NCBI GenBank assembly: GCA_019347595.1
Contig: JAHWLA010000145.1
Span: forward strand, 1 to 7,266
DNA from: Actinomycetota bacterium
GTDB taxonomy: Bacteria; Actinomycetota; Acidimicrobiia; Acidimicrobiales; JAHWLA01
Reading direction: 5' to 3'
Length of the DNA stretch: 7,266 nt
A program made the position numbers and the translations under genes. Below, one piece after another: positions 5,938 to 7,266 of this stretch. The notes beneath the pieces are model-generated. The model made no database searches. It was not told the DNA's origin and saw nothing but the letters and a program-made list of their open reading frames with translations. Position 1 is the stretch's first letter, and each line of letters begins with the position of its first letter.

Positions 5938-6752
5938 GCGCGAACGCGGCGGACGCCGCGCTGGCGCGCTTCGACCTCTCCGGGCGCGTGGCCGCCATCA
6001 CCGGTGCGGCGAGCGGGCTCGGCTTCGCCATGGCGACGGCGTTCGCCGAGCACGGGGCCGACGTCGCCATCCTCGATGTCGACGAGCAGGGCGCGGAGAC
6101 GGCGGCGAAGGCCGTGAAGGACCTGGGCCGGGCGTCGTGCTCGATGGCCGTCGACGTGCGCAAGCCCGGCGACCTCGACGAGGCGTGCGCTCGCGTCCTC
6201 GGCGAGCTGGGCCGGGTCGACATCCTCGTGAACAGCGCCGGCGTCGTCCATCGCAGCCCGGCGGAGCACTTCCCCGACGAGCTGTTCGACCGCGTGATCG
6301 ACATCAATCTCAAGGGCACCTTCTACGGCTGCCGGTCGTTCGGGCGGGCGATGCTCGCGGCAGGCGGCGGCTGCATCATCAACATGGCCTCGATCGGCGG
6401 GCTCGTGGGGTACCCGGAGTCGGCCGCGTACATCGCGTCGAAGGGCGCCATCGTGCAACTGACCCGGGGCCTGGCCGTGGAGTGGGCCGACCGCAACGTG
6501 CGGGTCAACGCCATCGCGCCGTCGGTGATCGACACGCCGCTCAGCCACGGCGCCGGCGTGCTGGCCTCGAGCGAGCCCGCGGGCCGGGGCACGAAGCGCA
6601 GCAGCTTCATCATGGAGCGGACGCTCAAGGGCCCGGGCGCCATCGGCCACCCGCGCGACGTGTCGGGCGTTGCCGTCTTCCTGGCGAGCGACGCCGCCCG
6701 GATGATCACCGGGCACACCCTGCCCGTGGACGACGGCTACACCGCGGCGTAG
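5934..6752 (+). CDS. Classical SDR family oxidoreductase, coupled to the ceramidase-like gene
   Basis: This 272-residue classical SDR has TGAASGLG at 23-30, Asp48 at the end of the second strand (NAD-type by analogy), NSAG at 100-103 in place of the usual NNAG, Asn125 (INLKGTF), Ser153 (NMASIGG), Tyr166 and Lys170 (YIASK), NAIAPSVIDTPL, and TGHTLPVDDGY near the end. The stretch from about 186 to 218, between the PSVIDTPL motif and the last helices, is longer than in the other two SDRs and probably forms the substrate lid. It starts at GTG 5934 inside the previous stop (GTGA) without a visible ribosome binding site, so it depends on coupled translation. It probably oxidises a hydroxyl on the substrate or product of the ceramidase-like hydrolase; the compound is unknown. 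The TAG stop lies inside a 10-bp hairpin. Confidence 0.92.
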   Translation: MSANAADAALARFDLSGRVAAITGAASGLGFAMATAFAEHGADVAILDVDEQGAETAAKAVKDLGRASCSMAVDVRKPGDLDEACARVLGELGRVDILVNSAGVVHRSPAEHFPDELFDRVIDINLKGTFYGCRSFGRAMLAAGGGCIINMASIGGLVGYPESAAYIASKGAIVQLTRGLAVEWADRNVRVNAIAPSVIDTPLSHGAGVLASSEPAGRGTKRSSFIMERTLKGPGAIGHPRDVSGVAVFLASDAARMITGHTLPVDDGYTAA

Positions 6753-6758
6753 CCGTCG
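6731..6758. terminator. 10-bp perfect hairpin at the convergent gene ends, possible bidirectional terminator
   Basis: CGACGGCTAC (6731-6740) pairs perfectly with GTAGCCGTCG (6749-6758) around an 8-base loop. The right arm holds the TAG stop of the SDR (6750-6752), and the hairpin begins eight bases beyond the stop of the gene converging from the right. Its position between convergent genes suits a terminator acting in both directions. There is no T-tract on either side, so it would be a hairpin-only terminator or an mRNA 3'-end stabiliser. Confidence 0.45.
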
Positions 6759-6765
6759 CCACCCG

Positions 6766-7266
6766 CTACCGCAGCGTTGCGGGCGGGAGCTCGCCCACGG
6801 TCACCCAGCCTGCAGGCGCGGCCACCAGCCGGTGCAGCGAGTTCGAGAGCAGCGCCGGCGTCCCCTGTTGCGGGTTGACGCCCGGGGTCGTGGCGAACCG
6901 CAGCGGTGTCGGCCCGGTGACGACGATCTCGTCACGGGGCTCGGCGGCGATGGCGTCCAGCGTCATGTGGCCGGTGAAGGCGGCCTCGAACCACGGGCGG
7001 CCGTCGACGATGCCGACGTAGTCCTGCTGGAACCCGGCGGTCAGGCCGGGCTCCACCGTCATGGTGCTGCCGCGGATCTGGACACCGGTCACGTGGGGGA
7101 CGATCGTCCGCTCGATGCGGTCGAGTTCGACGCCCATCTGCCGGGCCACGATGCGCATCGACTGGGGAAAGCCGATGTGCCCGGTGATGACACCGGCGGC
7201 CACGCCTTCGTCGAACTCCTCGGGGACGAACCCAATGCCCAGGCGACGAAGCACCGTCTCGCTGAA
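6766..7266 (-). CDS. DapB-fold NAD(P)-dependent amine/diaminopentanoate dehydrogenase-like protein, C-terminal part
   Basis: The frame is open to the right edge and ends at TAG 6768-6766, giving 166 residues of the C-terminal region. An internal GTG at 7254 is not the start, because the frame continues upstream (FSET) and the N-terminal Rossmann domain is missing from what is visible. The pattern resembles the C-terminal domain of the dihydrodipicolinate-reductase-like and 2,4-diaminopentanoate dehydrogenase group: a helix with LRRLG, then GHIGFPQSMRIVARQMG at 29-45, a strand HVTGVQIRGS near 58-67, and the ending NSLHRLVAAPAGWVTVGELP at 142-161. Relatives reduce imines or oxidatively deaminate amines with NAD(P). 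The assignment rests on recalled motif resemblance, without the cofactor-binding half. It converges on the ceramidase-linked SDR with a 13-base gap. A role in handling an amine released by the neighbouring hydrolases is possible but inferred. Confidence 0.75.
   Translation of the reverse strand, partial: FSETVLRRLGIGFVPEEFDEGVAAGVITGHIGFPQSMRIVARQMGVELDRIERTIVPHVTGVQIRGSTMTVEPGLTAGFQQDYVGIVDGRPWFEAAFTGHMTLDAIAAEPRDEIVVTGPTPLRFATTPGVNPQQGTPALLSNSLHRLVAAPAGWVTVGELPPATLR

Noticed and set aside
1..7266. Mobile elements, CRISPR arrays, tRNA/rRNA genes, riboswitches
   Set aside because: I saw no transposase, terminal repeats, spaced direct repeats, cloverleaf or rRNA-like sequence; nearly all bases are accounted for by metabolic genes.

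Overview
The window is 7266 bases of very GC-rich DNA, densely packed with catabolic enzyme genes. Third codon positions are strongly G/C-biased, GTG starts are common and gene ends overlap by four bases. The families present are a dimethylformamidase-type large subunit, an SMP-30 lactonase, several classical SDRs, a ceramidase-type hydrolase and a DapB-like amine dehydrogenase. Together these suggest a high-GC actinobacterium, possibly an environmental lineage. That taxonomic reading is inference; there is no marker gene here.

Layout, left to right. (1) Bases 1-1573, minus strand: the first 524 residues of an N,N-dimethylformamidase large (beta) subunit homologue, running off the left edge. 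(2) Bases 1574-1789: a divergent control region with a plausible sigma70-type promoter, several short inverted repeats and a leader hairpin. (3) Bases 1790-3483, plus strand: an SMP-30/gluconolactonase gene coupled by a GTGA overlap to an SDR. (4) Bases 3480-4304, minus strand: a second SDR whose stop codon shares a CTAG with the stop of the first. (5) Bases 4305-4398: a second, very short divergent control region with a palindrome resembling one in the first, and an 8-codon upstream ORF with an excellent ribosome binding site. (6) Bases 4399-6752, plus strand: a neutral/alkaline-ceramidase-family hydrolase coupled by another GTGA overlap to a third SDR. (7) Bases 6753-6765: a 13-base convergent gap beside a 10-bp perfect hairpin. 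(8) Bases 6766-7266, minus strand: the C-terminal part of a DapB-fold NAD(P)-dependent amine/diaminopentanoate dehydrogenase-like protein, running off the right edge.

Taken together this looks like one catabolic locus. It has two putative amide-type hydrolases, one lactonase, three probable NAD-dependent dehydrogenases and one reductase of the amine dehydrogenase type. A plausible but unproven reading is breakdown of an amide- or amine-bearing polyol, sugar or lipid: alcohols are oxidised by the SDRs, a lactone is opened by the SMP-30 protein, and C-N bonds are handled by the hydrolases and the DapB-like enzyme. The repeated 'hydrolase then GTGA-coupled SDR' arrangement, and the similar palindromes in the two divergent promoter regions, suggest a co-regulated pathway. 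No transporter, regulator, mobile element, CRISPR array, tRNA or rRNA is visible inside the window.
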